Source: an uncultured Prevotellaceae bacterium
Lineage (GTDB): Bacteria > Bacteroidota > Bacteroidia > Bacteroidales > Bacteroidaceae
Direction of reading: 5' to 3'
Assembly: GCA_947303695.1 (NCBI GenBank)
Contig: CAMYYX010000100.1
Coordinates: 1-5,996, forward strand
Length of the DNA: 5,996 bases
The notes under the pieces were generated by a model. It was not told where the DNA came from, did no database searches, and saw only the letters and a program-made list of their open reading frames with translations. Positions 1-5,511 of this stretch are shown piece by piece (the first letter of the stretch is position 1; each line of letters begins with the position of its first letter). A program made the position numbers and the translations under genes.

Positions 1-54
1 ACTCGCGACCCCAACCTTGGCAAGGTTGTGCTCTACCAACTGAGCTATTTCCGC
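1..54 (-). tRNA. tRNA-Gly (GCC), 3' part outside window
   Basis: Read on the minus strand, the gene starts at 54 with GCGGAAATAGCTCAGTTGG, a typical acceptor 5' strand and D arm. The anticodon arm follows: a CAACC/GGTTG-type stem closing a loop that holds GCC (bases 19-21). The variable region and the first part of the T arm come next, and then the window ends. The T loop and the 3' acceptor strand are missing, so the gene continues to the left. It lies 23 bp downstream of tRNA-Leu on the same strand and probably shares its transcript. Identity is sure from the anticodon and the close match to bacterial tRNA-Gly(GCC). Confidence 0.95.
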
Positions 55-77
55 AATTGTGCAAATCTAATTTATTG

Positions 78-158
78 TGCCCAGAACAGGACTCGAACCT
101 GCACGGCTCTCACCACTCGCACCTGAAACGAGCGCGTCTACCATTCCGCCACCTGGGC
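78..158 (-). tRNA. tRNA-Leu (CAG)
   Basis: This is a complete class II tRNA of 81 nt. The minus strand begins GCCCAGGTGGCGGAATGG. The 5' acceptor strand GCCCAGG pairs with TCTGGGC at the 3' end (79-85) through one G-T pair, and the discriminator A is at 78. The anticodon loop TTCAGGT gives CAG at 123-125. A longer variable arm, typical of leucine tRNA, precedes the T arm with GGTTCGAGTCC. The 3' CCA is not encoded: the next bases read CAA, so CCA must be added after transcription. It is transcribed ahead of tRNA-Gly from the promoter at 203-233. Confidence 0.96.
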
Positions 159-202
159 CCTTTTCAAGGCGTTTTTGATGCTCTTCCGCCGAATTGCGAC
201 TG

Positions 203-233
203 CAAAGGTAGTACTTTTCCTAAAACTGACAAA
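203..233 (-). promoter_or_regulatory. Promoter of the tRNA-Leu/tRNA-Gly unit
   Basis: On the minus strand, TACCTTTG (203-210) matches the Bacteroidetes -7 consensus TAnnTTTG exactly. A TTTG (230-233) lies 19 bp upstream, matching the -33 box at the usual spacing. Transcription would start near 196, about 40 nt before tRNA-Leu. Both boxes and their spacing fit, so this is the best promoter in the window. It is assigned from the consensus only. Confidence 0.8.
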
Positions 234-310
234 ACTTTTTTCGTTTTTTTTTAAGAAAAGACAATAAATAATTACTTTCTTTACTTCCATATACCCAAAT
301 AAATTCCAAA

Positions 311-329
311 TTATGACTCAGAATCATAA
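311..329. promoter_or_regulatory. Dyad overlapping the -33 region of the aminotransferase promoter
   Basis: TTATGA (311-316) and TCATAA (324-329) form a perfect 6-bp inverted repeat around a 7-nt spacer. The dyad covers the place where a -33 box would sit for the -7 box at 338-345, and no good TTTG is found there. That position suits an operator or activator site. Short AT-rich dyads also occur by chance in such spacers, so the role is inferred. Confidence 0.3.
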
Positions 330-337
330 AAAATGCT

Positions 338-345
338 TAACTTTG
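338..345 (+). promoter_or_regulatory. -7 box for the aminotransferase/permease unit
   Basis: TAACTTTG matches TAnnTTTG on the plus strand, 62 bp before the ATG at 408. The -33 side is weak: the nearest candidate is TATG (312-315) at a long 22-bp spacing. Transcription from here would give a leader of about 55 nt with no evident riboswitch or Shine-Dalgarno sequence. The rest of 159-407 holds only the tRNA promoter, a T-rich tract near 236-252 and AT-rich sequence. Confidence 0.6.
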
Positions 346-407
346 CAGTTCAAAACATAGAAGTTTAATAGAACATAGGACGAGAAACATAAAGATTTAA
401 CAATATT

Positions 408-1610
408 ATGCCGTCAATATCAGTACGAGGCACTGAAATGCCTTCATCACCAATTCGTAAGTTGGCACCACTTGCTGAGGATGCCAAGAAACGTGGAATC
501 CATGTGTATCATTTAAACATCGGTCAGCCCGATCTGCCTACACCACAGATTGCGCTTGATGCCATGAAGAACATAGATCGTAAGATATTGGAATACAGCC
601 CAAGCCAAGGTTACAGAAGCTATCGTGAGAAATTGGTGGGCTATTACGATAAGTTCAACATCAAACTCACTGCTGATGATATTATTATTACAAGTGGAGG
701 TTCCGAAGCCGTGTTGTTCGCGTTTCTGTCTTGCCTGAATCCTGGTGATGAAATCATCGTTCCTGAACCTGCATATGCAAACTATATGGCATTTGCTATT
801 TCTGCCGGAGCCGTGATTCGTACCATTGCAACGACGATTGAAGAGGGTTTCTCTCTGCCGAAGGTGGAGAAGTTTGAGGAGTTGATTAACGAGCGTACTC
901 GTGCCATCCTTATTTGTAACCCTAATAATCCGACGGGTTATCTGTACACACGTCGCGAGATGAACCAAATTCGTGATCTTGTTAAGAAATACGATCTTTA
1001 CCTGTTCTCGGATGAAGTTTACCGCGAATTCATCTATACGGGCAGCCCATATATCTCTGCCTGTCATTTGGAAGGAATCGAGAACAATGTGGTGCTGATT
1101 GACTCTGTGTCAAAGCGTTACAGCGAGTGTGGAATTCGTATTGGAGCTTTGATTACAAAGAATGTGGAAGTGCGTAAGGCCGTCATGAAGTTCTGTCAAG
1201 CTCGTCTCAGCCCGCCATTGATTGGTCAGGTCATTGCAGAGGCATCGCTTGATGTGCCAGAGAGTTATACCCGTGATGTTTATGATGAGTACGTAGAGCG
1301 TCGTAAATGTTTGATTGACGGACTTAACCGCATTCCAGGAGTCTATTCGCCAATCCCGATGGGTGCATTCTATACTGTCGCAAAACTTCCTGTCGATGAT
1401 AGCGAGAAGTTTTGTGCATGGTGTCTTTCTGAGTTTAATTATGAGGGCGAGACTGTCATGATGGCTCCTGCTGCCGGATTCTATACCACTCCAGGTGCAG
1501 GACGTAACGAGGTGCGTATTGCCTATGTCCTGAAGAAAGAGGACCTTGTACGTGCATTGGTCGTCTTGAGGAAAGCGATAGAAGCATATCCTGGTAGGGT
1601 TGATAGTTGA
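408..1610 (+). CDS. PLP-dependent class I/II (AspC-like) aminotransferase
   Basis: This 400-residue protein has the length and motif order of fold-type I aminotransferases (AAT_I family), cytosolic PLP enzymes that move an amino group from an amino acid to a 2-oxoacid. Visible motifs are GQPDLPTP (39-46) near the N-terminus, SGGSEAV (96-102) for cofactor phosphate binding, NPNNPTG (171-177) with Asn174, and SDEVY (201-205) with Asp202 facing the pyridine nitrogen. SVSKRYSECGIRIG (233-246) supplies Lys236 as the Schiff-base lysine and Arg244 for the phosphate. NEVRIAY (367-373) holds Arg370, the likely carboxylate-binding arginine. All key residues are present. The ATG at 408 fits the family start (MP.ISVRGTEMP) and an in-frame stop lies just upstream at 390-392; Met11 is less likely. 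The permease gene follows after 54 bp without a clear terminator. The preferred amino acid cannot be read from the sequence; an aspartate or aromatic substrate is possible. Confidence 0.93.
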   Translation: MPSISVRGTEMPSSPIRKLAPLAEDAKKRGIHVYHLNIGQPDLPTPQIALDAMKNIDRKILEYSPSQGYRSYREKLVGYYDKFNIKLTADDIIITSGGSEAVLFAFLSCLNPGDEIIVPEPAYANYMAFAISAGAVIRTIATTIEEGFSLPKVEKFEELINERTRAILICNPNNPTGYLYTRREMNQIRDLVKKYDLYLFSDEVYREFIYTGSPYISACHLEGIENNVVLIDSVSKRYSECGIRIGALITKNVEVRKAVMKFCQARLSPPLIGQVIAEASLDVPESYTRDVYDEYVERRKCLIDGLNRIPGVYSPIPMGAFYTVAKLPVDDSEKFCAWCLSEFNYEGETVMMAPAAGFYTTPGAGRNEVRIAYVLKKEDLVRALVVLRKAIEAYPGRVDS

Positions 1611-1664
1611 GCGGTTAGTGGTTGGCCCAATCAAACGACTATACTACTAAACAAATAAACTATT

Positions 1665-2912
1665 TTGAGTTTCGAACGATTCATAGCAAAGCGTATTTAT
1701 GCCCAAACCGACGAGAAACGACAGATTTCCCGTCCAGCCATTCGTATTGCTTTGATTGGTATCATCATCGGTATGGCTGTGATGATTGTCAGCATCGCTG
1801 TCGTGATGGGTTTCAAGCATGAAGTGGGTTCGAAGGTGGTCGGTTTTGGCTCACATCTCCAAGTACTCAGTCTTACGCAGGGTGACGACTACGAGTTGCT
1901 GCCTGTGCTGACGACGGATAGTCTTGAACAGGTCATCCGAAAACAACCGTTGGTGACCGATGTGCAGCGCTTCGTTACGAAGATGGGAATGCTCAAGACT
2001 CAGGATGATTTCCGTGGCATTCAGTTTAAGGGTGTTGATGGTGGTTATGATATGTCTTTCTTCCGTCAATATCTCAAACAAGGCGAGATTCCTCGTTTCA
2101 GTTCCAAGGAAGCTACAAACCAGTTGTTGGTGTCGCAGCGCATTGCGTCCGATCTCCACATCCAGACAGGTGATAAGGTTTTTGCTTATTTCGTCAACGA
2201 GAACGGGATGCGTGCTCGTCGTTTCACCGTGTGCGGCATTTATGAGACCCACCTTTCGGAGTACGATCGTAATGTGGTCATCACTGATATCTATACCATC
2301 CGCAGGCTGAACAATTGGGAGCCTGACATGTCAACAGGATTTGAGATCACCATCAGCGACTTCGACCGTTTGGACGATGTGACAGAAGCACTTGGTAATA
2401 AGATAAATAAGGTGTACGATAAGAACGGTTGTCTGTATGGCGTGTTCAACATCCGTCAGTTGGCTCCTCATATCTTCTCTTGGTTAGGCGTACTCGACAT
2501 GAATGTCATCATGATTCTTGTCCTGATGATCTGCATCGCGTCGTTTACTGTGATGTCGGGTTTGCTGATTGTCATGCTGGAACGTATCAATATGATTGGC
2601 ATCCTCAAATCATTGGGCGCAACCAACTATTCTGTACGACAGATCTTCATCAACTTCTCAGTTATGCTCGTAGGTCGTGGTATGCTATGGGGAAATATCA
2701 TCGGATTGGCACTTTGTTTCCTGCAGAGCCAGTTCCATATTGTCAGCCTCGATCCATCTATTTACTATCTCGATGCCGTCCCTATCCGATTCGATTGGCT
2801 TCTTTTCCTTTTGGTGAATGCCATTACGCTCATCATTTCTTTCTTCGTCATCTTCGGCTCATCCTATTTGATGAGCGTCAGTCGCCCGGCACAAACCATG
2901 AGGTTTGAATAA
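1665..2912 (+). CDS. LolC/E-like (FtsX family) ABC transporter permease
   Basis: This 415-residue inner-membrane protein has four likely membrane helices: about 26-48, 279-305, 329-354 and 377-402. A large periplasmic domain (about 50-270) separates the first two, which is the MacB/FtsX/LolCE layout. The segment ERINMIGILKSLGAT (306-320) after helix 2 is the conserved cytoplasmic coupling region that touches the ATPase. The C-terminus ..SRPAQTMRFE is typical of the family. LolC/E proteins pass lipoproteins out of the inner membrane with the ATPase LolD; no ATPase gene is in the window, so the partner must be elsewhere. The reading frame has a stop at 1656-1658 and no ATG before the first helix; the TTG at 1665 starts the family's usual N-terminus (xxFERFIAKRIY). 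It is probably co-transcribed with the aminotransferase. The family is secure; lipoprotein export as the exact role is inference, and a general MacB-type exporter is the alternative. Confidence 0.88.
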   Translation: MSFERFIAKRIYAQTDEKRQISRPAIRIALIGIIIGMAVMIVSIAVVMGFKHEVGSKVVGFGSHLQVLSLTQGDDYELLPVLTTDSLEQVIRKQPLVTDVQRFVTKMGMLKTQDDFRGIQFKGVDGGYDMSFFRQYLKQGEIPRFSSKEATNQLLVSQRIASDLHIQTGDKVFAYFVNENGMRARRFTVCGIYETHLSEYDRNVVITDIYTIRRLNNWEPDMSTGFEITISDFDRLDDVTEALGNKINKVYDKNGCLYGVFNIRQLAPHIFSWLGVLDMNVIMILVLMICIASFTVMSGLLIVMLERINMIGILKSLGATNYSVRQIFINFSVMLVGRGMLWGNIIGLALCFLQSQFHIVSLDPSIYYLDAVPIRFDWLLFLLVNAITLIISFFVIFGSSYLMSVSRPAQTMRFE

Positions 2913-2925
2913 GTAAGAGTTCCGC

Positions 2926-3013
2926 TTTTTCCCATAGGAGGGAAAGATCGTTCCCCCTAAGGGGAAAACTTTTTCCCACGTAGGGGAATCAAACGTTCCC
3001 TTGGGACAGAAAC
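2926..3013. repeat. Array of four TTCCC/GGGAA palindromes, about 22-bp period
   Basis: Four short inverted repeats follow each other in the spacer between two convergent genes. They are TTTCCC/GGGAAA (2928-2933, 2940-2945), TTCCCC/GGGGAA (2951-2956, 2961-2966), TTCCC/GGGAA (2973-2977, 2984-2988) and a degenerate TCCC/GGGA (2997-3000, 3003-3006). Their centres lie at about 2936, 2958, 2980 and 3001. Units 1 and 3 begin TTTTTCCC and units 2 and 4 begin CGTTCCC, so a 44-bp double unit may have been duplicated. GGGAAAA of unit 2 can also pair with TTTTCCC of unit 3. No transposase is near. Its role is unknown; candidates are a transcription end region, a REP-like element or a slippage-grown repeat. 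Confidence 0.75.
2951..2975 (+). terminator. Possible terminator of the aminotransferase/permease unit
   Basis: The second palindrome of the array forms a 6-bp GC-rich stem (TTCCCC/GGGGAA, loop CTAA). AAC and a run of five T (2970-2974) follow it, which resembles an intrinsic terminator for plus-strand transcripts 38 bp past the permease stop. The T run does not follow the stem directly and the neighbouring palindromes could pair differently. For the converging minus-strand unit no stem in the array is followed by a good T run. Confidence 0.35.
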
Positions 3014-3026
3014 ACGATCTCGTCAC

Positions 3027-3980
3027 TTAATGATCGATGCGGGCATCAAGCGATGTGCTGTAGCATGTGTTGTTTTTCAGCGTTGCTTTGCCTATATAGA
3101 ATCCATAGTCGTCATTCGGTTGTTGTGCTTGCAAGCCGAGGAACAAATGCTCTGTCGTTTGAGACGGTTGATAGGTCATGATAAATTCTGTGATGCCTGA
3201 TTGTGGTACTGTCAGACGTGGCGAGTAACCGTAGCTGTTTTGGAGGTTAAAGACTTTGGAGAACGAAATGGTGGCTGTGGTCACATCATCGACAGATGTT
3301 CCGACATAGGCAGTAAATTCACCTTTTGGCAGACCTTTCACAGCGAACTGAAGGATAGGTGGGCAGTTGAACTTACTGAACCGGTTTGTCGCTGCGTCGT
3401 AGGTGTCGCTTCGCACTTCAAGTGCTGTATCGATGATTCTGTTGATACCGCCACTGCCTTGAATTAAGCCCATACTGTAGTTGTAGGAATAGATGTTCGC
3501 TGAGGTGGTGTTGAAGAATCCTTCGGCCATTGTCGCAGGCACCAAGTGTGCCTCTACGCGGCTTTCGGCAAGGTAGGCACTACTGTTGAATGGGTTGTCC
3601 ATCGATGGCTGTCCTCCTTTATATATATATAAGGTGCCGCTGAACTGTGCCGAGCGTTTGTCCTCGCTCAGTGACTCCGATACCATACTGAGGAAGCCCG
3701 TCATGCGGTAGATGGGGTCAGACTTCGGGATGGCGAAGATGTAGAGGTGGTCATCGGGATGTAACTCTGGGCTGATAACCCCATCGGTTGATGAGCCTAC
3801 ACAAGTGATGTTCAAGTCGTAGTCGATGTCCACCGATACAGCGATTTCGCGCGATACAGGTTGCGGAACAACGACGTTCGAATCACGTGTCCAAGTCCAG
3901 TCGGGGTCGATGTGGTTGTTCTCGCACGATGTCAGCACGAGAGCTGAGATGACGAGAAGTAGTGTCAGTGAGTTTTTCAT
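3027..3980 (-). CDS. Secreted lipoprotein of unknown function, possibly fimbrillin-like
   Basis: The start is placed at 3980, giving 317 residues. From there the protein begins with a clear lipoprotein signal: MKNSLTLLLVISALVLTSC, lipobox LTSC, lipidated Cys19. The open frame upstream to 4067 would add 29 charged residues before the signal and overlap the esterase gene, so it is rejected. The mature part is rich in Ser, Thr, Tyr and alternating hydrophobic residues, suggesting beta-sandwich folds. The segments DDHLYIFAIPKSD (76-88), PPILQFAVKGLP (207-218) and the end FYIGKATLKNNTCYSTSLDARI recall fimbrillin/Mfa-like proteins of Bacteroidales, but I see no signature that settles the family. 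It should be anchored in the outer membrane. It lies 65 bp downstream of the esterase on the same strand, with a hairpin between them and no good promoter of its own, so co-expression is likely. An orphan surface adhesin or glycan-binding protein are both possible. Confidence 0.8.
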   Translation of the reverse strand: MKNSLTLLLVISALVLTSCENNHIDPDWTWTRDSNVVVPQPVSREIAVSVDIDYDLNITCVGSSTDGVISPELHPDDHLYIFAIPKSDPIYRMTGFLSMVSESLSEDKRSAQFSGTLYIYKGGQPSMDNPFNSSAYLAESRVEAHLVPATMAEGFFNTTSANIYSYNYSMGLIQGSGGINRIIDTALEVRSDTYDAATNRFSKFNCPPILQFAVKGLPKGEFTAYVGTSVDDVTTATISFSKVFNLQNSYGYSPRLTVPQSGITEFIMTYQPSQTTEHLFLGLQAQQPNDDYGFYIGKATLKNNTCYSTSLDARIDH

Positions 3981-3999
3981 GATGGTAAAGTTATAAGAA

Positions 4000-4030
4000 T
4001 AGGCACGTCCGCATAACCGTAACGTGCCTA
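4000..4030 (-). terminator. Hairpin between the esterase and lipoprotein genes
   Basis: TAGGCACGT and ACGTGCCTA form a perfect 9-bp stem (4000-4008, 4022-4030) around a 13-nt loop, starting 15 nt past the esterase stop. On the minus strand the sequence after the stem reads TTCTTATAACTTTA, T-rich but broken, so a full terminator is uncertain. It may end part of the transcripts and lower expression of the lipoprotein, or protect the 3' end of the esterase message. The lipoprotein start lies 19 nt further on. Confidence 0.5.
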
Positions 4031-4045
4031 TATGTTTATTTCGTA

Positions 4046-5368
4046 TTATTTCCAGTCTGCAATCCAAGACTTCCAGTCAACGTCCTTGAACATTGGAGCA
4101 TTGGCCACGTCGGTCTTCACGTCCTTGCCCATGAGGAAGCGGTCGATGAAGGCTTCAAGGTATGGATACTCTGCTTCGGGAAGTTGGCAGTGTCCGTGTC
4201 CGCCACTGATGCTATAGCCTACGCGGTCAGCGATGCCGAATGTCTTCCATACTTCCTTCGCAGCGTTGATAGAGACGTAACCGCTTTCGTCGGCAAGCCA
4301 CTTATAATCTGTGTTGCCGAAGTAGAGCAATGCACGTGGGCATACCAATGCAGCGAGTTCATGGTGGTCAACAGGCATGCGGGCAATCTTTTCCTGCGCA
4401 TAGTCGGTCTTGATGTTGGCGAAGAACCATGAGTCGTTGGTGTTGAAACTACGTTCTACCTCGCCCAGATTTTCGCTGTAGCGCCATGATGCAACACCAC
4501 CGCCACCTGGCTCATGAGCGATGACAAGGGCAATGCGCTCGTCGAATGCACCGCAATAGAGTGCGCACTTACCTGCCCATGAACAGCCTGAGATGGCCAA
4601 ATGCTTGGTGTCGATCTTTGACTTGCTTGGGCCTAACTGCTGAAGGCCGTCGATGATGCGCGATACGCACCAGCCCCAGAAGCAGTATGAACCGTTAGCT
4701 TCGAGTTCGGGATAGAGTTTGTTGATTGGCTCTGTACCACGCTTCTGTGTGTGCTGAGTTACGGCAAATACATCGATGTTGACGATGGCACAGCCGCGAC
4801 CTGTGAAGAAACGGGTTGGCAGTGTGTTTGATACGCCGAGTAATGCTGGGCATGGATACTTCGCCTCTTTCGGATATTGGATTTGAGCCGTTAATACCAG
4901 TTCCTGACCATTGTGCTTCACCGTCACCTTCAACTGCTTACGTTCACCGATGGTCTCATCAGGCTGACCGCCGCCGAAACCGCCACCGAAACCACCGAAG
5001 CCACCTCCGAAGCCACCGAAGCCACCACCAGGGCGCTGTCCACCAGCTGGTGCTGGAGCTTGGTCTTCGATCGTTGCTTTCAAATTGCCAGCTTCCAATA
5101 CAGGTCGCATACCAATTTCGTACTGCTGGAACAATTGCATAATTTCATAGCGATGCTGTTCCCAGTCCTTGAAGTCGGTCGAGCGCTTGCCGTTCTGGAA
5201 CTTGAATGGGTCGGGCAGTTTCTCAATCAGTGGCAACTGATCGGGCTTCACCACGTCCTTCATCTTAAACTCTTTACCTGAATACTCTTTCTCATAAACA
5301 TAAGGAATCTGCGCTTGTGCCATCATGACACTAGCAAGCATAGCTGTTAAAAAAATAGTTCTTTTCAT
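4046..5368 (-). CDS. CE15-like glucuronoyl esterase with Gly/Phe-rich insert
   Basis: This 440-residue protein starts with a Sec signal peptide (MKRTIFLTAMLASVMMAQA, probable cut after Ala19), so it acts in the periplasm or outside the cell. The core is the alpha/beta-hydrolase fold of carbohydrate esterase family 15, which cleaves the ester between 4-O-methyl-glucuronic acid of xylan and lignin alcohols. Visible CE15 marks are GCSWAGK (261-267) with nucleophile Ser263, HEPGGGG (285-291) with probable acid Glu286, WGWCVSRIIDGL (231-242), and GGHGHC (389-394) with the catalytic His (H391 or H393). The usual motif is GCSRxGK; here Trp264 replaces the Arg that helps the oxyanion hole, so activity or substrate may differ. 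A low-complexity Gly/Phe stretch (109-134) sits between the N-terminal region and the core. It is the first gene of a minus-strand unit from the promoter at 5392-5422, with the lipoprotein downstream. Acetyl-xylan esterase is the main alternative. Confidence 0.85.
   Translation of the reverse strand: MKRTIFLTAMLASVMMAQAQIPYVYEKEYSGKEFKMKDVVKPDQLPLIEKLPDPFKFQNGKRSTDFKDWEQHRYEIMQLFQQYEIGMRPVLEAGNLKATIEDQAPAPAGGQRPGGGFGGFGGGFGGFGGGFGGGQPDETIGERKQLKVTVKHNGQELVLTAQIQYPKEAKYPCPALLGVSNTLPTRFFTGRGCAIVNIDVFAVTQHTQKRGTEPINKLYPELEANGSYCFWGWCVSRIIDGLQQLGPSKSKIDTKHLAISGCSWAGKCALYCGAFDERIALVIAHEPGGGGVASWRYSENLGEVERSFNTNDSWFFANIKTDYAQEKIARMPVDHHELAALVCPRALLYFGNTDYKWLADESGYVSINAAKEVWKTFGIADRVGYSISGGHGHCQLPEAEYPYLEAFIDRFLMGKDVKTDVANAPMFKDVDWKSWIADWK
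4967..5044 (-). repeat. In-frame repeat coding the Gly/Phe-rich insert
   Basis: Within the esterase gene this stretch encodes residues 109-134, built of GGGFGGF-like units (GGGFGGF GGGFGGF GGGFGGG from 114). At DNA level it is a run of imperfect repeats such as CCACCGAAGCCACC that differ mostly at third codon positions. The frame stays open. The repeats could shrink or grow by replication slippage. At protein level it should be a flexible linker or loop. Confidence 0.85.
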
Positions 5369-5391
5369 GTCGGTATTAATTGTTAGACGTG

Positions 5392-5422
5392 CAAAGATAC
5401 AAATTATTTACTATTTGACAAT
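5392..5422 (-). promoter_or_regulatory. Promoter of the esterase/lipoprotein unit
   Basis: On the minus strand TATCTTTG (5392-5399) is an exact TAnnTTTG -7 box. ATTG (5419-5422) upstream matches the TTG of the -33 box at 19-bp spacing. The start of transcription would fall close to 5385, about 17 nt before the ATG. No Shine-Dalgarno sequence is seen in the short leader. Confidence 0.7.
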
Positions 5423-5474
5423 TTACTATCTACTATTTTTTCAGTTTTTCTAAACTCTAACCTCCAAACTCTAA
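5407..5474. repeat. Short direct repeats in the divergent spacer
   Basis: Two pairs of direct repeats lie in the AT-rich middle of the spacer: TTTACTAT at 5407-5414 and 5422-5429 (15-bp step), and AAACTCTAA at 5452-5460 and 5466-5474 (14-bp step). They fall between the two -7 boxes. They may be remnants of slippage or binding sites; the sequence alone does not decide. Confidence 0.5.
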
Positions 5475-5483
5475 ACTTTTTTG

Positions 5484-5491
5484 TATCTTTG
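5484..5491 (+). promoter_or_regulatory. -7 box for the DUF4738-like lipoprotein gene
   Basis: TATCTTTG is an exact -7 consensus on the plus strand, 20 bp before the ATG at 5512. No TTTG is found at the expected -33 distance (about 5461-5464 reads CCTC), so a helper protein or a weak promoter is likely. The box shares the 12 bases GTATCTTTGCAC with the opposed esterase promoter. Confidence 0.6.
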
Positions 5492-5511
5492 CACTACAAA
5501 ATTACTGAAAC

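Noticed and set aside
1..158. tRNA genes as an integration site of a mobile element
   Set aside because: No integrase gene and no repeated copy of a tRNA 3' end is found in the window.
57..254. Open frame of 65 codons over the tRNA-Leu gene
   Set aside because: It lies mostly across a structural RNA gene and its promoter on the other strand; no protein is expected.
513..1067. Long minus-strand open frame inside the aminotransferase gene, and a similar one at 1110-1634
   Set aside because: Both lie opposite a gene with all family motifs, and their translations show no recognisable domain or start context. They reflect codon bias of the real gene.
1611..1664. Possible separate promoter for the permease
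   Set aside because: The nearest match (TATTTTG at 1661-1667) lacks one base of the -7 box and overlaps the start codon, so transcription with the aminotransferase is more likely.
2926..3013. Palindrome array read as a CRISPR array
   Set aside because: The repeat units are far too short, there are no unique spacers of steady length around 30 bp, and no cas gene is near.
3616..3634. CCTTT-(AT)5-AAGG tract resembling a palindromic site
   Set aside because: It lies inside the lipoprotein gene and encodes the ordinary stretch LYIYK; simple AT repeats fold back by chance.
3981..4067. Upstream extension of the lipoprotein frame to 4067, adding 29 residues
   Set aside because: It would place charged residues ahead of a complete lipoprotein signal and overlap the end of the esterase gene and the hairpin.
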